In this document: positions 1 to 8,121 of the stretch, piece by piece
How the letters are laid out: every line of letters starts with the position of its first letter
Position numbering within the stretch: position 1 is the stretch's first letter
IMG/VR virus record: IMGVR_UViG_3300025128_000059
Location: 1 to 51,058 of that record
Source: a virus
Strand: one strand, 5' to 3'
DNA: 51,058 nt
Translations under genes and position numbers: made by a program
The notes under the pieces: generated by a model
What the model was told of the DNA's origin: nothing
Seen by the model: the letters and a program-made list of their open reading frames with translations, nothing else
Database searches by the model: none

Positions 1-249
1 GTAGTATGGCAAAGCTGACACTACTATGTCAAAGTCTAATTTATTCTTATCCAGATAATCCTTGGCATCACCAACATGAAAGTCAAGTGAGCATTCACTG
101 TCAAACTTAGTCCTACCAAAATAATCCCTAGCTTTATCAATAGCGTCTTTAGAGAAATCAGACAGAACAAGATTGTATTCTTCGTGCTTTAGTGCCGATG
201 CGATTGGGAGACCGATGCCTCCAGCTCCAAGTATTAGTATTCTAGCCAT
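1..249 (-). CDS. Saccharopine dehydrogenase-like Rossmann protein, C-terminus cut by window edge
   Basis: The minus frame opens with ATG at 249 and runs off the left edge after 83 codons. The N-terminus reads MARILILGAGGIGLPIA, a dinucleotide-binding Gly-rich loop. Near the edge comes V-V-S-A-L-P-Y-Y, which closely matches the end of the NADP-binding domain of saccharopine/homospermidine dehydrogenase-like proteins. Only the nucleotide-binding half is visible, so the substrate cannot be given. It follows the methyltransferase gene by 17 bases and probably shares its transcript. The phage role is unknown; a place in small-molecule or glycan modification is only an inference. Confidence 0.75.
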   Translation of the reverse strand, partial: MARILILGAGGIGLPIASALKHEEYNLVLSDFSKDAIDKARDYFGRTKFDSECSLDFHVGDAKDYLDKNKLDFDIVVSALPYY

Positions 250-266
250 AAGTATGTATCCAACTC

Positions 267-929
267 CTAATTAGTTTTTTTAAATATAAGGCTAACTCTG
301 GTTCTTGAGTCTCCCGCACCTGAACCGATTTTTGGATTTTCTATTAAACACCAATCATGGTGATAACCATATAGGTAGCTATCATCAACAGAGTATCCTA
401 AAGGGGATAGTTGTTCTACAAAATCTTTATAGTTAAAAAACCAAAATTCCAGAGTTTCAGAATCATCAGAAATTCCATATTTAAACTCTCGCCTTTCCTC
501 GTAACATTTTGCTTTGGCAGTTTCAAAATCTCCTGCGGGAAGTCTGTGAATAAAAATCCACTTTGGGTTTTTTGAACAAAGCTCTTCCAAGGTTTTTTTC
601 CAGTCCAATATGGATTGTATTGCACCATCAGTATATGCTACATCAATCTCTCCTTCAACGTCAGATACATTTAAGTACCACTTAGGGTATTTGTTTTTTG
701 GATTTTTGTATCTTTGTATCACCTCCGGAATTTCTACTATACTCCAGTTTAAATTATATTCAAGGGGAGCGAGCCTTTGATTCATTTCATCGTAAGCGAC
801 ACCATCACCCCCACCAAAGTCTAACACTTTAATTTCGTCAGAGTCAGAGAACTCCCTGGATGTAATGTGTGCAAGCGTATCGTACCATCTTTCTGTGTCG
901 ATTTGTTTAGTCGTTGGTATTTCATTCAT
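267..929 (-). CDS. SAM-dependent methyltransferase, TIGR04325-like
   Basis: The protein is about 220 aa. VLDFGGGDG is a class I methyltransferase motif I, and about 30 residues later comes W-S-I-V-E-I-P. The pairing of VLDFGG with WxxVExP is typical of the TIGR04325 family, which is usually found in polysaccharide or lipid-carrier modification clusters. I chose ATG 929 (MNEIP). The frame stays open to 1013, but a promoter occupies 986-1013, so the upstream codons would be at least partly untranscribed; ATG 944 directly abuts GAAGAGG and has no spacing. Likely role: methylating a glycan or host surface component. The acceptor cannot be read from the sequence. Confidence 0.75.
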   Translation of the reverse strand: MNEIPTTKQIDTERWYDTLAHITSREFSDSDEIKVLDFGGGDGVAYDEMNQRLAPLEYNLNWSIVEIPEVIQRYKNPKNKYPKWYLNVSDVEGEIDVAYTDGAIQSILDWKKTLEELCSKNPKWIFIHRLPAGDFETAKAKCYEERREFKYGISDDSETLEFWFFNYKDFVEQLSPLGYSVDDSYLYGYHHDWCLIENPKIGSGAGDSRTRVSLIFKKTN

Positions 930-985
930 AATAAACCCACACATCCTCTTCGGTGTAATTAGCGTAAAATGTAATTTGTATATAA

Positions 986-1013
986 AATATATCAGAGTTC
1001 TGGTAGTTGTCAA
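986..1013 (-). promoter_or_regulatory. Sigma-70-type promoter, TTGACA-16-TATATT
   Basis: Minus strand: TTGACA at 1013-1008, a 16-base spacer, TATATT at 991-986. It lies between the GT11 gene and the methyltransferase gene. The predicted start near 979 gives a leader of about 50 bases before ATG 929. It has the same architecture as the other early-type promoters in this window. Confidence 0.7.
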
Positions 1014-1044
1014 GTATTCTATTTTTCATTTTTTATCTTTATGT

Positions 1045-1833
1045 TTAAGTGTCAATATATTTATATCTATCTTCATCGTCTACTTTCAAGTCTATGCCCG
1101 ATTCTTTTTTATTCCAAGGGCCGCATGTAGATTTTGGGAAAAATACATTAGATGCTTTTGACAAAAATGCCGCCCACCATGAAAATGTTGATTGACATAT
1201 TGCTATATTGTTAAACGACATTATGAAAGAAAAATCTTCTTCTTCACTAAAATTTGATATTTTTGCTCCATAATTTCTACATAGCTTTTGAACTATATTT
1301 TTGTCGTTACGATTATCTGTGCATATGAATATTTGACCAATACCTCCGTTTATATTTTTACACTCCTGTATACATTTCTCATAATAGCTATATGGAGTGG
1401 TCCAGTCATCTAGTCCTTCGTCATGATAACACCTGACATGTAACGCCAAATCATTTTTTTCTCGTGCAGGAAAACTAACTCTAGGACTTAGCCATTTTTT
1501 TATTTCCGATTTATTTTGTTTATAATATTCATACCTCTGGCCAAAAAACTCATAAAGCTCTATCATTCCATTGTGTCTTAAAATTTCTTCTCTGTCTATT
1601 TTGTGACCTGTAATCCTAATGGGATTTTCAGTTATAATTTTACCAGATAAGGGGTTTTTTATTTCTTGAAAACCATTCATAATATCGCTTCCTGGAACTT
1701 TAGCTATCCATCTAGAAGAATCGTTTTCGTTCAAATAGCCAAGCATGAGGGACATCTCCTCAGCTAGAATTCTAGCAAAGCAATATTGAAAAAGGTTATT
1801 TCCTAATCGGCCCTGAAAGTTTAAAGAAATCAT
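1045..1833 (-). CDS. Glycosyltransferase family 11 (alpha-1,2-fucosyltransferase-like)
   Basis: About 262 aa. The N-terminus MISLNFQGRLGNNLFQYCFAR carries the GxLGNxxFQY signature of GT11 alpha-1,2-fucosyltransferases. LALHVRCYHDEG replaces the usual HxRRGDY donor-binding motif, keeping H-x-R but losing the second R and GDY. CTDN and C-Q-S-T-F-S-W-W-A-A are the other family blocks (the latter usually SxFSWWxA). The start at ATG 1833 overlaps the stop of the upstream HAD gene (ATGA); an in-frame ATG at 1860 has no support. The likely donor is GDP-fucose or a similar sugar nucleotide. Role: decorating host or virion glycans. The altered motif makes the exact donor uncertain. Confidence 0.82.
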   Translation of the reverse strand: MISLNFQGRLGNNLFQYCFARILAEEMSLMLGYLNENDSSRWIAKVPGSDIMNGFQEIKNPLSGKIITENPIRITGHKIDREEILRHNGMIELYEFFGQRYEYYKQNKSEIKKWLSPRVSFPAREKNDLALHVRCYHDEGLDDWTTPYSYYEKCIQECKNINGGIGQIFICTDNRNDKNIVQKLCRNYGAKISNFSEEEDFSFIMSFNNIAICQSTFSWWAAFLSKASNVFFPKSTCGPWNKKESGIDLKVDDEDRYKYIDT

Positions 1834-2213
1834 TTTAAATATATATCGGCTTGACGCCACCCTTCTTCTGAATCGTTATGGACTCTAGCGGCCCTGTCGT
1901 CAATGTAAAGAAGCGCCCTTGGCTTCCCCATTCTTACTTCGTGTCTTTTAACGCCGTGCTTGTTTAGCCAATCAACCAGTTCTATATAGCCTGCTTCGTA
2001 TTGCCTAGCCAAATTTCCAAACTCTAGTTTGTCGTATCTAGCTGTCATGATTATTATATGATATCCTTCTTCGTATCGTTTGTTAACCCAGTTAATTCCG
2101 TAACGCAAAGGTTTGGAATTTTTGTAGTCACAACCGTCTGTATCAGCAAGGACACCATCTACATCCACAACTATAGTATTGTCTCCGTCTGGTATGTTTA
2201 GTGTTACTTCCAT
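1830..2213 (-). CDS. HAD-superfamily phosphatase
   Basis: About 127 aa. V-V-D-V-D-G-V-L-A-D is HAD motif I with the nucleophile and acid/base aspartates. I-I-M-T-A-R is motif II (Thr), K-P-R is consistent with motif III, and Y-I-D-D-R-A is the acidic motif IV. The size and the T-A-R motif resemble the small polynucleotide kinase/phosphatase-like HAD proteins of phages. The ATG at 2213 overlaps the stop of the upstream nuclease (TGATG), so translation is probably coupled; the longer reading to 2291 would run far into that gene. The substrate is unknown: a nucleotide, a DNA 3'-phosphate or a sugar phosphate are all possible. Confidence 0.75.
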   Translation of the reverse strand: MEVTLNIPDGDNTIVVDVDGVLADTDGCDYKNSKPLRYGINWVNKRYEEGYHIIIMTARYDKLEFGNLARQYEAGYIELVDWLNKHGVKRHEVRMGKPRALLYIDDRAARVHNDSEEGWRQADIYLK

Positions 2214-3241
2214 CAGATTCCTGGGTCTTGGTAGTAATCTATTGTGTGGCCTTCGTGCGTGTCTTCTGCGACTACTGTATCTATGCCGCACTTTTTCGTT
2301 TTGTCTGCTATGTATTGACAGATTGTGTATGGCTCTCCTGTTCTTGGGTTAATCTTTCCGGACTGATGTTGTGTTTTCCCGTAATGGCAGAAGCTGTTGC
2401 ACTTCCATCTATTATATCCAGTTAAGAGCTGAGGCCTTACCACCTCTTTGATTTTTTCAAATCTTTGCTTGAGCATATTTTTTGTGGCCTCTATGTCTGA
2501 GTCATCATAAGCCATTGTAAATGGGCCTCCATCATTGATGAAGTATATGCTGGGCACTATTTGTTTTGCCTCTGGATATAGGTGTGTAAGAGCGTAGTGA
2601 TAGATTCTTAGTTGAGGGTCTCCGCATAGTTTCCAGAAGTCTTTGATTTCTCCTGTTGCCCAATCCTTACGCATCCCCGTTTTCCAGTCAGTAGCCTCAT
2701 AAACACCATTGCCAGCATCGGTTATAAGGTCAACCGTTCCCTTTATAGAAAGGTTGCCATGAATCCTGGAACCGTCTGGCATAGTATAATCATATTCTGC
2801 CCAAGGCTCATCAATAGTAATGTCAAAGTGCGGTTCAGCGTCAACAATTTTTCTTTTCCTTGGGTCGTAAGCGCCGTTAGAGTATTCAATAGCTTTCCAC
2901 GCCCATTTTTCACAATCCTTATAGTCTCTTGGGGCAAAGTCATGTATAGATTTGTGTGTATAATAATCAAAAGAAAGCCTGCTTAACTCATTTACAAAAT
3001 CGTCTTCGTAAATTCTGTTGGTTGGTTGCTCTCCAAGAACATCGTCTTTAAATGTAGATAGCTTATCTTGCTCTGCTTTCTTACCGTGAGCCAAGCACTC
3101 TAAGACCTTATGGACTACAGTGCCTTTCTCTGCTTTTTTCCCTCCAGGAGAGGGTATGCCTAAAACATAAGAAAGAAAGTATTGCTGAGGGCACATTCCA
3201 TACGCATTAAAAGAGCTACTTCTGAAATATGTAATTATCAT
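2213..3241 (-). CDS. PD-(D/E)XK exonuclease, RecB/Cas4-like
   Basis: 342 aa. The order of motifs is that of RecB/Cas4 nucleases: K-G-T-V-V-H-K-V-L-E (metal-site His), G-T-V-D-L-I (Asp), A-T-D-W-K-T-G (the D/E-x-K block), then Q-L-R-I-Y (the QxxxY motif). Cys17 near the N-terminus and three Cys near the C-terminus (C-N-S-F-C, then T-I-C) resemble the four-cysteine 4Fe-4S frame of Cas4/AddB. Likely role: end resection or DNA degradation in recombination-dependent replication, since it sits in the same operon as helicase, primase and recombinase. No cas1 or repeat array is present, so there is no CRISPR link. Starts in an ATGA overlap. Confidence 0.82.
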   Translation of the reverse strand: MIITYFRSSSFNAYGMCPQQYFLSYVLGIPSPGGKKAEKGTVVHKVLECLAHGKKAEQDKLSTFKDDVLGEQPTNRIYEDDFVNELSRLSFDYYTHKSIHDFAPRDYKDCEKWAWKAIEYSNGAYDPRKRKIVDAEPHFDITIDEPWAEYDYTMPDGSRIHGNLSIKGTVDLITDAGNGVYEATDWKTGMRKDWATGEIKDFWKLCGDPQLRIYHYALTHLYPEAKQIVPSIYFINDGGPFTMAYDDSDIEATKNMLKQRFEKIKEVVRPQLLTGYNRWKCNSFCHYGKTQHQSGKINPRTGEPYTICQYIADKTKKCGIDTVVAEDTHEGHTIDYYQDPGI

Positions 3242-4008
3242 TTAGTACACTTTGCTACAGCTTTAAAATCAACAAAACCCCATTCCGCTAGCTGGTTGTA
3301 TATTGCTTCATTTTGCTCTGATACTGACATGTCTTGATTGTCTAGCACAAAATCAAAGCCTTTGTAATTATCCAGGGCAGTTTCGCTTGGGTGTTGGTCA
3401 CTGTCTCCATAAATATTTCTTGTAAGCCTTATGACTTTGCCTCCCGTTTCTTGAATTCCTTTTACTTCATTTTCAAATCTACAATCAACCACAACAGCCA
3501 GTTTAGGGGTTTCTTTATTTATTTTTCTAATTGTAGACTCTACCCATACATTGGGGTATATTCTTCTGAAAAAATCTGTGCCTACGTGTTGCATAACTTC
3601 TCTGGCAGTCATTTTTCTACTTCTACATGTATCAAAAATGCAATCCGCTAAGTTAATGTCGGTGAGAGAATTTTTATCTTCGTCTGTTCCGTAGCACTGT
3701 CTTTCCGTTAGTCCAAGTATATCAATACACAACCTTTTTAGGTTGTCTGCAAAATTATATATCTTTAAATCATGCCAAATATTCTCTTGCATATAAGAGA
3801 CCATTGATGGATGCGAGCTATCAACAGGAAAAATGCAAGGACTTATTTCTCCTTCTGCGTCTTCATACGGAACAACAAGTTCCCCCCTTTTGTTTATTTC
3901 TGCGTATTCAACCACAGAATTGGACATCATGGCGCATCCAAAAAGAAAATTGCCTACAGTTGTTTTACCAGACTGCTTTTTGCCTGATATTCCAATTATT
4001 TTAGTCAT
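3238..4008 (-). CDS. Deoxynucleoside monophosphate kinase
   Basis: 256 aa. The P-loop G-I-S-G-K-K-Q-S-G-K-T-T is at residues 6-17. Later blocks F-A-D-N-L-K-R, R-E-V-M-Q-H-V-G-T-D, P-N-V-W-V and V-V-D-C-R-F-x-N-E are those of the phage dNMP kinase family (T4 gp1-like). The enzyme phosphorylates dNMPs to dNDPs and works with the dCMP deaminase, ribonucleotide reductase and MazG encoded elsewhere in the window. A segment of about 40 residues after the first helix (roughly 30-70) is longer than I expect and may be a lid or insertion. ATGA overlap with the primase gene upstream. Confidence 0.85.
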   Translation of the reverse strand: MTKIIGISGKKQSGKTTVGNFLFGCAMMSNSVVEYAEINKRGELVVPYEDAEGEISPCIFPVDSSHPSMVSYMQENIWHDLKIYNFADNLKRLCIDILGLTERQCYGTDEDKNSLTDINLADCIFDTCRSRKMTAREVMQHVGTDFFRRIYPNVWVESTIRKINKETPKLAVVVDCRFENEVKGIQETGGKVIRLTRNIYGDSDQHPSETALDNYKGFDFVLDNQDMSVSEQNEAIYNQLAEWGFVDFKAVAKCTK

Positions 4009-5147
4009 ATTGCTGCCTTTTCTATTATAGGCTTTATGTCTGAGGTTATTTCGTCTTGATTTAATTCTCCGGCGTCTTCTTTGATTGTTGGAAAGTACAT
4101 CCTATATTGTCTTCCTAGTTGATTTTTAAGTTTTTTAGCGCCTTCTCGACCAGCATTGTCTGCGTCAAGCATTACGACTATGGAAAGAGCGCCAGACCTA
4201 TCAAGCAAAACCCTCTGAGGCTCTGTCAGTTCTGTGCCAAAAATCCCAAGACTCACATGTATTCCGTTTTCCTCTAATCTCCAAACGTCGCCAGCACCTT
4301 CAACTAAAATTGCTACGCCAGATTTTTGTATGTGAGGCAAAGCAAACCAATAGTTATACAGATAGTTTGTAGACTGAAAACTGCCATTCAGCCATTTTTC
4401 ACATTCTTTTATTTCATATGTTGTTTTTGGACATCTTGATTCTGGGTTGTGCCATTTCTTGCAGTTATTGCATTGAGGCCATATTGACCTCCCTAAAAAT
4501 CCAGCTACATATTTATACTTATCATCGTAAACAGGCACAACAATCCTGTTCCTTTTATTATATAGCCCAACATCATACTTGTCAAGTATTTCGTCAGAGT
4601 AACCCCTTTCGAGATAGTATTTTGCTGGAATTTCAAGAGTATCTCTTAGCTTGTCTTTAGTCCATCCGCTAGCCTCTTGTTTAGGAGCAATGCTCAATCT
4701 TCTCATTGAAGATATATATTTTCTTCTCTCTATTGTTTCGGCATCAGGCTTGCTTATTTCCTCTATTTTATTATATCCTAAGAACTTTACAAGAAAATCA
4801 ACCGCGTCTTTGTATCCTATGTGTTTTCCTTTTTGATTTGACAGAACCCCTCGAACAAACCCTATCAACGTTGAGCCATAAAGAAGTTTATTGTTTTGCC
4901 CTACTTTCTTCTCACAGTGATGCGTTCTGCAAACCCAGTAGCCTCTAACTTCTTCGCCTTCTGGATAAAGATTCCACGCGCTAAGATTATCTCCGCCGTG
5001 AACAGGGCAAGGGCCTACAAGCATTTTACCGTTTGTTCTAAAGTCAACAGACAGTTCAGATAGAAGTTCTTCGATATTGGCACAAGCCATATCTTTTATT
5101 TCTTCTATAAGCTCGTAATCAAAGTGTGGGTCTTTAGTTTTTTGCAT
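4005..5147 (-). CDS. DNA primase with CHC2 zinc finger and TOPRIM domain
   Basis: 380 aa. The zinc-binding residues C47, H50, C73 and C78 form the CHC2-type finger that reads the template. After a linker come V-E-G-A-G-D (TOPRIM catalytic Glu) and M-L-D-A-D-N-A-G-R-E-G-A (DxD metal site). A short C-x2-C-x-H...C cluster lies in between. No helicase domain is fused; the helicase is the adjacent gene. Length and layout resemble a compact DnaG-type primase truncated after TOPRIM. It synthesises RNA primers for lagging-strand replication. Its start overlaps the helicase stop by 14 bases. Confidence 0.9.
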   Translation of the reverse strand: MQKTKDPHFDYELIEEIKDMACANIEELLSELSVDFRTNGKMLVGPCPVHGGDNLSAWNLYPEGEEVRGYWVCRTHHCEKKVGQNNKLLYGSTLIGFVRGVLSNQKGKHIGYKDAVDFLVKFLGYNKIEEISKPDAETIERRKYISSMRRLSIAPKQEASGWTKDKLRDTLEIPAKYYLERGYSDEILDKYDVGLYNKRNRIVVPVYDDKYKYVAGFLGRSIWPQCNNCKKWHNPESRCPKTTYEIKECEKWLNGSFQSTNYLYNYWFALPHIQKSGVAILVEGAGDVWRLEENGIHVSLGIFGTELTEPQRVLLDRSGALSIVVMLDADNAGREGAKKLKNQLGRQYRMYFPTIKEDAGELNQDEITSDIKPIIEKAAI

Positions 5148-6654
5148 GCTCTAAGCCGAATGGTATATCGTCTATATCGTCAGAAACATTTTCAGGCTGA
5201 GGGTTTATCCCCTGCTCAAGCTCTCTCTTTATTTTTAATTTTGTCTTGCCTTCTGTGATTCTTGCTTTTGCGCCCTCCATCTTCATATTAATATAATCTC
5301 CTCTTGTCATTCCTGGCCCATGCCTATGTTTGATTATAACTAACTTATGCGTGCCTTCGTCTGGGTCTGACGCTTGCAGTTCTTCGTCGCTCTTGGGCTT
5401 AAATATTGAAAAGTTTGTAGTCAGCCACATAACCCTATCAGAACCAGCCACAACGTCAGCGGTCTCCTTGTCAATACCATCTCTGTTGAGCTGAATCATT
5501 GTAAATATAGGAACGTCATTTCTAACCGCTAGGTTGTGCAGAGAGGTCATCATAAAACCAAGAACTTGATACTCTTGGACGCCAATCTTTAAATCTTCTC
5601 CGTTCATCAGTTTAACATAATCGTATATAATCATACAATCTTTGGTTCGTCCGTCATCCTCAAAACCAACATTTTTGTGAATCCATCTTCTAATTATAGC
5701 CAGACTTTCCTCAAAGGGTATACCCGATATGTTAATGTAGTCAATAGGAAGTGTCTCAATTTTATCTAAGGCTTCCTCGACCCTTTTTCTTTCAGAGAAG
5801 TTTTCCCCACACCTTCCGCTTTCAAGGTCGTTAATAGTTACATCAGAGTAGTTTGCGCCTAAGCGATACCAATGGTCTTCGTCTGACATTTCCGTGTCCA
5901 GATAAAGAACTGGAATATCCAATTCTGCCAAGTGTTTTGCTAGATTGTCCGAAAGCATACTTTTTCCAACGCCGCTTCGAGCGCCTATCATGCTTACGGC
6001 CTTTCGTCTACATCCACCTCCGATTGCCTCGTTGTATGCAGGCCAAGGAGTTGGAAGTCCAATCACTTCTGTTGGATTGTTAAGCCTATCCATGATATGG
6101 TCTCTCATGCCATTGCTTAACCTTTGTGGGTCGGTTCCGCTTGAGTTGGTTAACTTGCTGGTAAAATCAAATATACACTTCTCTGCTATACCTAAAATAT
6201 GTTCTATAGGTTCGTCTCCACCTATATCCGTAAGAGATGAATCTGCCTCTTTCATTTGCTGTCGAAGCATTCTAGCAACTTCCAGCCTGCTGATTTTTGC
6301 GCTAAACGACCTTACATTTTCTAAAAGTATGTGCGTGTTAAAAATACTATTAAGGTGGCTTACCTCTTCTTTCTTCTCTACTAGCCATGAGTAACCAAGG
6401 TCCTTGGCCGCTGAAAAGATAGAGGACTCGTCTAGCTGTTTTAGTTCTTTTTCTTCAAAAAGATGCGAGAAACATTTATATATTGCTTGATTTGACCTGT
6501 CAGTGAAAGACATGGGCGTTAGCATCGGGGCTACGTCAAGATACGCATCTACCCCATATGAATACAAACCAGCCAACACAGCTCGCTCTGCCGCAACATT
6601 TCTATTTGTTTTATCTGCCTCTGCCACGACGACCCTTTCTTGTGATACAGCCAT
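5134..6654 (-). CDS. dnaB: Replicative DNA helicase, DnaB-like
   Basis: 506 aa. An N-terminal helical domain of about 110 residues (A-E-R-A-V-L-A-G-L) is followed by a RecA-like motor with Walker A G-A-R-S-G-V-G-K-S, Y-L-D-T-E-M (catalytic Glu, DnaB H1a-type), Walker B M-I-I-Y-D-Y and T-M-I-Q-L-N-R (the sensor Gln block). This is the standard DnaB family order and length. It unwinds the fork as a hexamer and recruits the primase encoded next to it. The start overlaps the upstream zinc-ribbon gene by 44 bases; no better ATG lies before the N-terminal domain. Confidence 0.92.
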   Translation of the reverse strand: MAVSQERVVVAEADKTNRNVAAERAVLAGLYSYGVDAYLDVAPMLTPMSFTDRSNQAIYKCFSHLFEEKELKQLDESSIFSAAKDLGYSWLVEKKEEVSHLNSIFNTHILLENVRSFSAKISRLEVARMLRQQMKEADSSLTDIGGDEPIEHILGIAEKCIFDFTSKLTNSSGTDPQRLSNGMRDHIMDRLNNPTEVIGLPTPWPAYNEAIGGGCRRKAVSMIGARSGVGKSMLSDNLAKHLAELDIPVLYLDTEMSDEDHWYRLGANYSDVTINDLESGRCGENFSERKRVEEALDKIETLPIDYINISGIPFEESLAIIRRWIHKNVGFEDDGRTKDCMIIYDYVKLMNGEDLKIGVQEYQVLGFMMTSLHNLAVRNDVPIFTMIQLNRDGIDKETADVVAGSDRVMWLTTNFSIFKPKSDEELQASDPDEGTHKLVIIKHRHGPGMTRGDYINMKMEGAKARITEGKTKLKIKRELEQGINPQPENVSDDIDDIPFGLEHAKN

Positions 6655-7264
6655 TACACTTCCAGGTATTTTGCGATTCTATTTCAGAATATCCGTAAGA
6701 CAATGTGCTAGAAATTTTATAGGTCTCTTTGCAATCCGAACAAATTGCCTCTACAACTGATGTGTCTTTCATTCCTAGCTCTTTACGTCTATTCCTCGGG
6801 GTTATCTTTGCGTTTTTGTTTTCGCCAACAAGCTTCTCGCCTGTATCTGGGTCAACCAAAGATTCTGTTAAGTCATCAACAAAACCCTCTTCGCTAACAC
6901 CCACAACATTTTTTAAAGTTTTAGAGCCAACTGGTTCTGAACGCATTTGTCTCCCAGAATTACTGTCTCTGTTTGTGTTTCTTGGAGGCGCTTTAAACTC
7001 ATTATATCTATCTTCTATGGTCTTGTCAATATTTTTATCTTCTAATTTTGAGTCTTGTTCTTCTGTAGTTTGCTTATTCTGGTGTTTTAGGTCTTCTATA
7101 GAATAGTCTTTTTTAAGAAGGTCCGCTTCCTCTTCATTTTCTTCCTCCACAGCAGAGGTGGGAACGGATAGGGGTTCGCCCGTTATATTTGTGTAAAGAC
7201 CACATATCAACTGCCAGTCTTGTTGCTGTACGGCTATTTTCAGTATCTCTGAAAAATCAGGCAT
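6611..7264 (-). CDS. Acidic linker protein with C-terminal zinc ribbon
   Basis: 217 aa, not recognised. Residues 1-30 look folded (helical). About 35-165 is charged and low in complexity (E, D, K, N), probably disordered. The C-terminus carries C-S-D-C and C-N-G-C separated by about 25 residues, a zinc ribbon, then a basic tail ending R-K-G-R-R-G-R-G-R. Between helicase and recombinase genes it could load proteins onto DNA or tether replisome parts, as small loaders do in other phages. That is only inferred from context. Its start overlaps the upstream gene by 8 bases. Confidence 0.7.
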   Translation of the reverse strand: MPDFSEILKIAVQQQDWQLICGLYTNITGEPLSVPTSAVEEENEEEADLLKKDYSIEDLKHQNKQTTEEQDSKLEDKNIDKTIEDRYNEFKAPPRNTNRDSNSGRQMRSEPVGSKTLKNVVGVSEEGFVDDLTESLVDPDTGEKLVGENKNAKITPRNRRKELGMKDTSVVEAICSDCKETYKISSTLSYGYSEIESQNTWKCNGCITRKGRRGRGR

Positions 7265-7754
7265 AGTTTTGGCCTCTCTTTATTTCTTGGTATTTGGTTA
7301 GCTTGTCAGCCTGCGCTCTCAAAGAGTTTGGTAGGTAAATCAGTCGTGAGTGATAGCTAGACGCTTCATCGGCTATTTGCTGTAACCTCTCAGCAACATC
7401 ATCCTGCTTTACCGCATAAGCTCTCTTTAATTCGTTTTCCATGTATCGTGTGATTTGATTCTTGATTATTGGGGCTATGATTGTATTTATCTTCCTATTG
7501 CACCAATCTATCTTTGATTGTAAAACATTAATTTGAGATTGAACAAAGGTAGCCTCCTGTACTAGCAGGTACGCTCCTTCTGCACATTCCTGTTCCGAAA
7601 GTTTATTCAGTAACAGTGGTTTTATATTTATCCATCTATTAACTTCGGTTGGGCCTAAAGAGCCAAGCCCTACAGCAACTTCAAACTGCTTTAGAGCTTT
7701 CTCTACCTCTTCCCATCTCTCGTCAAGACTCTGATATGATGTCATCCCAGTCAT
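7257..7754 (-). CDS. All-helical protein, possible UvsY-like recombination mediator
   Basis: 165 aa, predicted almost entirely helical, with heptad-like stretches around residues 12-60 and 65-125 and no signal peptide. It lies two genes from the RecA/UvsX-like recombinase and directly before the helicase group, where T4-like phages often have UvsY. Its general pattern (helix, N-R-W-I-N-I-K-P-L-L, long helix, C-terminal S-L-R-A-Q-A-D-K) reminds me of UvsY, but identity by eye is weak. If right, it would load the recombinase onto SSB-coated DNA. An alternative start at 7745 shortens the overlap with the nuclease gene. Confidence 0.6.
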   Translation of the reverse strand: MTGMTSYQSLDERWEEVEKALKQFEVAVGLGSLGPTEVNRWINIKPLLLNKLSEQECAEGAYLLVQEATFVQSQINVLQSKIDWCNRKINTIIAPIIKNQITRYMENELKRAYAVKQDDVAERLQQIADEASSYHSRLIYLPNSLRAQADKLTKYQEIKRGQNYA

Positions 7755-8121
7755 TAACCTTATTATATGGTAAAACTATATATTTAATATTATTCATATC
7801 GCACCAGCTTTCTTTCTTGGAGTCGTTTTGCTTCGACTTTGCAAAACCCCACCTATCTTCATGGAAGTGTGCGACGAACTCATAGTGCTGTCTGCCATGG
7901 ACTTCAACAACCGCTTTCCTGTGGGGGAGGTAAAAGTCTGCGTATTGTCTAGTTCCAGGCAGAGGCACTTCTTCTAGTATTCTCTGCGTAGGGTAAATCT
8001 CTTTCAGCAGCCTTCTAGCATGAAGATGAAGGTCGCTTCTTTTTCTTCCGTCATCTAAATCAGGCTGATGCCCCGTTGGAGGGAAGTTGTGTTCTTTTCC
8101 GTTAAAGTCTACTACCTTCAT
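7723..8121 (-). CDS. Vsr/homing-like PD-(D/E)XK endonuclease
   Basis: 132 aa. The core E-E-V-P-L-P-G...Y-A-D-F-Y-L-P...A-V-V-E-V-H-G-R-Q-H-Y-E-F has the spacing of very-short-patch-repair fold nucleases, including the EDxHD homing nucleases: Glu, Asp, then E-V-x-G-x-x-H. It is followed by D-x...K and a final strand I-K-Y-I-V-L-P-Y. It probably cuts DNA, either as a recombination or repair nuclease in this operon or as a free-standing homing nuclease. The tight packing (ATGA overlap with the recombinase, 32-base overlap downstream) argues for a resident operon member rather than a recent insertion. Confidence 0.72.
   Translation of the reverse strand: MKVVDFNGKEHNFPPTGHQPDLDDGRKRSDLHLHARRLLKEIYPTQRILEEVPLPGTRQYADFYLPHRKAVVEVHGRQHYEFVAHFHEDRWGFAKSKQNDSKKESWCDMNNIKYIVLPYNKVNDWDDIISES

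Noticed and set aside
2213-3241. CRISPR-related interpretation of the Cas4-like nuclease
   Set aside because: No repeat array, cas1 or cas2 is present in the window; the context is replication and recombination.
5945-6394. 149-codon plus-strand frame opposite the helicase
   Set aside because: It is antisense to the DnaB-like motor domain, with no ribosome-binding site or recognisable motif.
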